Shown here piece by piece: positions 32,241 to 32,413 of a DNA stretch of 32,413 nt (position 1 is its first letter; every line of letters starts with the position of its first letter). This stretch comes from Natrialbaceae archaeon (lineage in GTDB: Archaea; Halobacteriota; Halobacteria; Halobacteriales; Natrialbaceae), in the NCBI GenBank assembly GCA_003552325.1, contig PUKM01000024.1, forward strand, positions 1 to 32,413. Reading direction: 5' to 3'. A program made the translations under genes and the position numbers. The notes beneath the pieces were generated by a model. That model was not told the DNA's origin. It worked only from the letters and a program-made list of their open reading frames with translations, and did not search any database.

Positions 32241-32413
32241 TAGTTTCTCCCCTCGTAGGTAATCCGTGGGTCAAGCACGGTGTACAGGATGTCCTGTAGC
32301 AAGTTCCCAAGAATCGCGATAATGACCGGGACCAGCGTGGTCGCGAGGACCAGTGGCGTGTCCATGTTGATGATCGCATTGTAGCTCACGAGGCCGAGGC
32401 CGGGAATACCGAA
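32240..32413 (-). CDS. Dipeptide/oligopeptide ABC transporter permease (DppB/OppB type), 5' part cut off by window edge
   Basis: Only the last 57 codons are present, ending at TAA 32240-32242. The fragment FGIPGLGLVSYNAIINMDTP followed by a hydrophobic stretch (VLATTLVPVIIAILGNLLQD) and ILYTVLDPRITYEGRN is the typical C-terminus of DppB-type permeases. It completes the order B-C-D-F on the minus strand; the peptide-binding protein gene would be expected beyond the right edge. Confidence 0.88.
   Translation of the reverse strand, partial: FGIPGLGLVSYNAIINMDTPLVLATTLVPVIIAILGNLLQDILYTVLDPRITYEGRN

Noticed and set aside
1-32413. Very frequent CTCGAG hexamers
   Set aside because: They mostly encode Leu-Glu or Ser-Arg in real genes and are a general compositional feature of Natrialbales, not a dispersed regulatory repeat.
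1-32413. tRNA, rRNA, CRISPR, IS elements or integrase genes
   Set aside because: No cloverleaf-like intergenic segment, regularly spaced repeats, transposase motif or terminal inverted repeats were visible in any intergenic gap.

Overview
The window looks like chromosome of a haloarchaeon, probably order Natrialbales (Natrialba/Haloterrigena/Natronococcus-like). The evidence is GC-rich DNA with very frequent CTCGAG (Leu-Glu codon pairs), strongly acidic proteins, archaeal TATA boxes 24-28 nt before start codons (many messages leaderless or nearly so), and lineage-specific genes: halophile gas-vesicle genes gvpA-gvpN-gvpO, a DUF373 membrane protein, a COG1340 coiled-coil protein, haloarchaeal hpt, and a type IV pilin with the archaeal SPVIG signal. 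Genus cannot be fixed without a database search. I see no rRNA, tRNA, CRISPR array, transposase or integrase.

Layout. 1-4.3 kb, all minus: diphthine-ammonia ligase (dph6, cut by the left edge), a DUF373 membrane protein, an S49 (SppA-like) membrane protease and a COG1340 coiled-coil protein whose far-upstream region has two abutting 12-bp palindromes. 4.5-6.4 kb: a GH2-fold protein that seems to lack its catalytic nucleophile. 6.5-10.2 kb: a tiny zinc-ribbon protein, a phosphoribosyltransferase with a C-terminal helical/winged-helix-like tail, a MATE exporter and MTA phosphorylase. 10.1-11.8 kb: three tandem paralogous small membrane/zinc-ribbon proteins. 11.9-13.4 kb: purF. 13.5-19.9 kb: a hybrid-looking histidine kinase with a dead receiver domain, a DUF420 membrane protein, an HD-domain hydrolase, a DUF3267 HExxH membrane protein and glycerate 2-kinase.

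19.9-24.8 kb: a short-chain dehydrogenase interrupted by an in-frame TAA, a LysE-type exporter, a CHY zinc-finger protein, the compact gas-vesicle operon gvpA-gvpN-gvpO without gvpC or gvpF-M, and a divergent small FAD protein that shares the gvpA promoter region. 24.8-26.1 kb: a response regulator whose phosphoacceptor Asp is Glu, and a type IV pilin; the only gene-free stretch over 300 nt (25844-26152) follows and holds the second copy of a ~79-nt interspersed element whose first copy is at 7531-7609. 26.1-28.6 kb: coaBC, a winged-helix membrane protein and hpt. 28.7-32.4 kb, minus: a dipeptide/oligopeptide ABC transporter (permease, permease, two ATPases), with the first permease cut by the right edge.

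Functional links. PurF makes IMP precursors de novo, hpt and the 6834 phosphoribosyltransferase salvage bases, and MTA phosphorylase returns adenine from polyamine/SAM metabolism, so four purine-related genes are scattered here, each with its own promoter. The peptide transporter, pilin, gas vesicles and signalling proteins form an envelope/environment-response theme, but no single large new system is evident. The best leads are the repeated intergenic element, the triplicated zinc-ribbon membrane proteins, the stand-alone gvpANO operon, the apparently inactive GH2 protein and the interrupted dehydrogenase.
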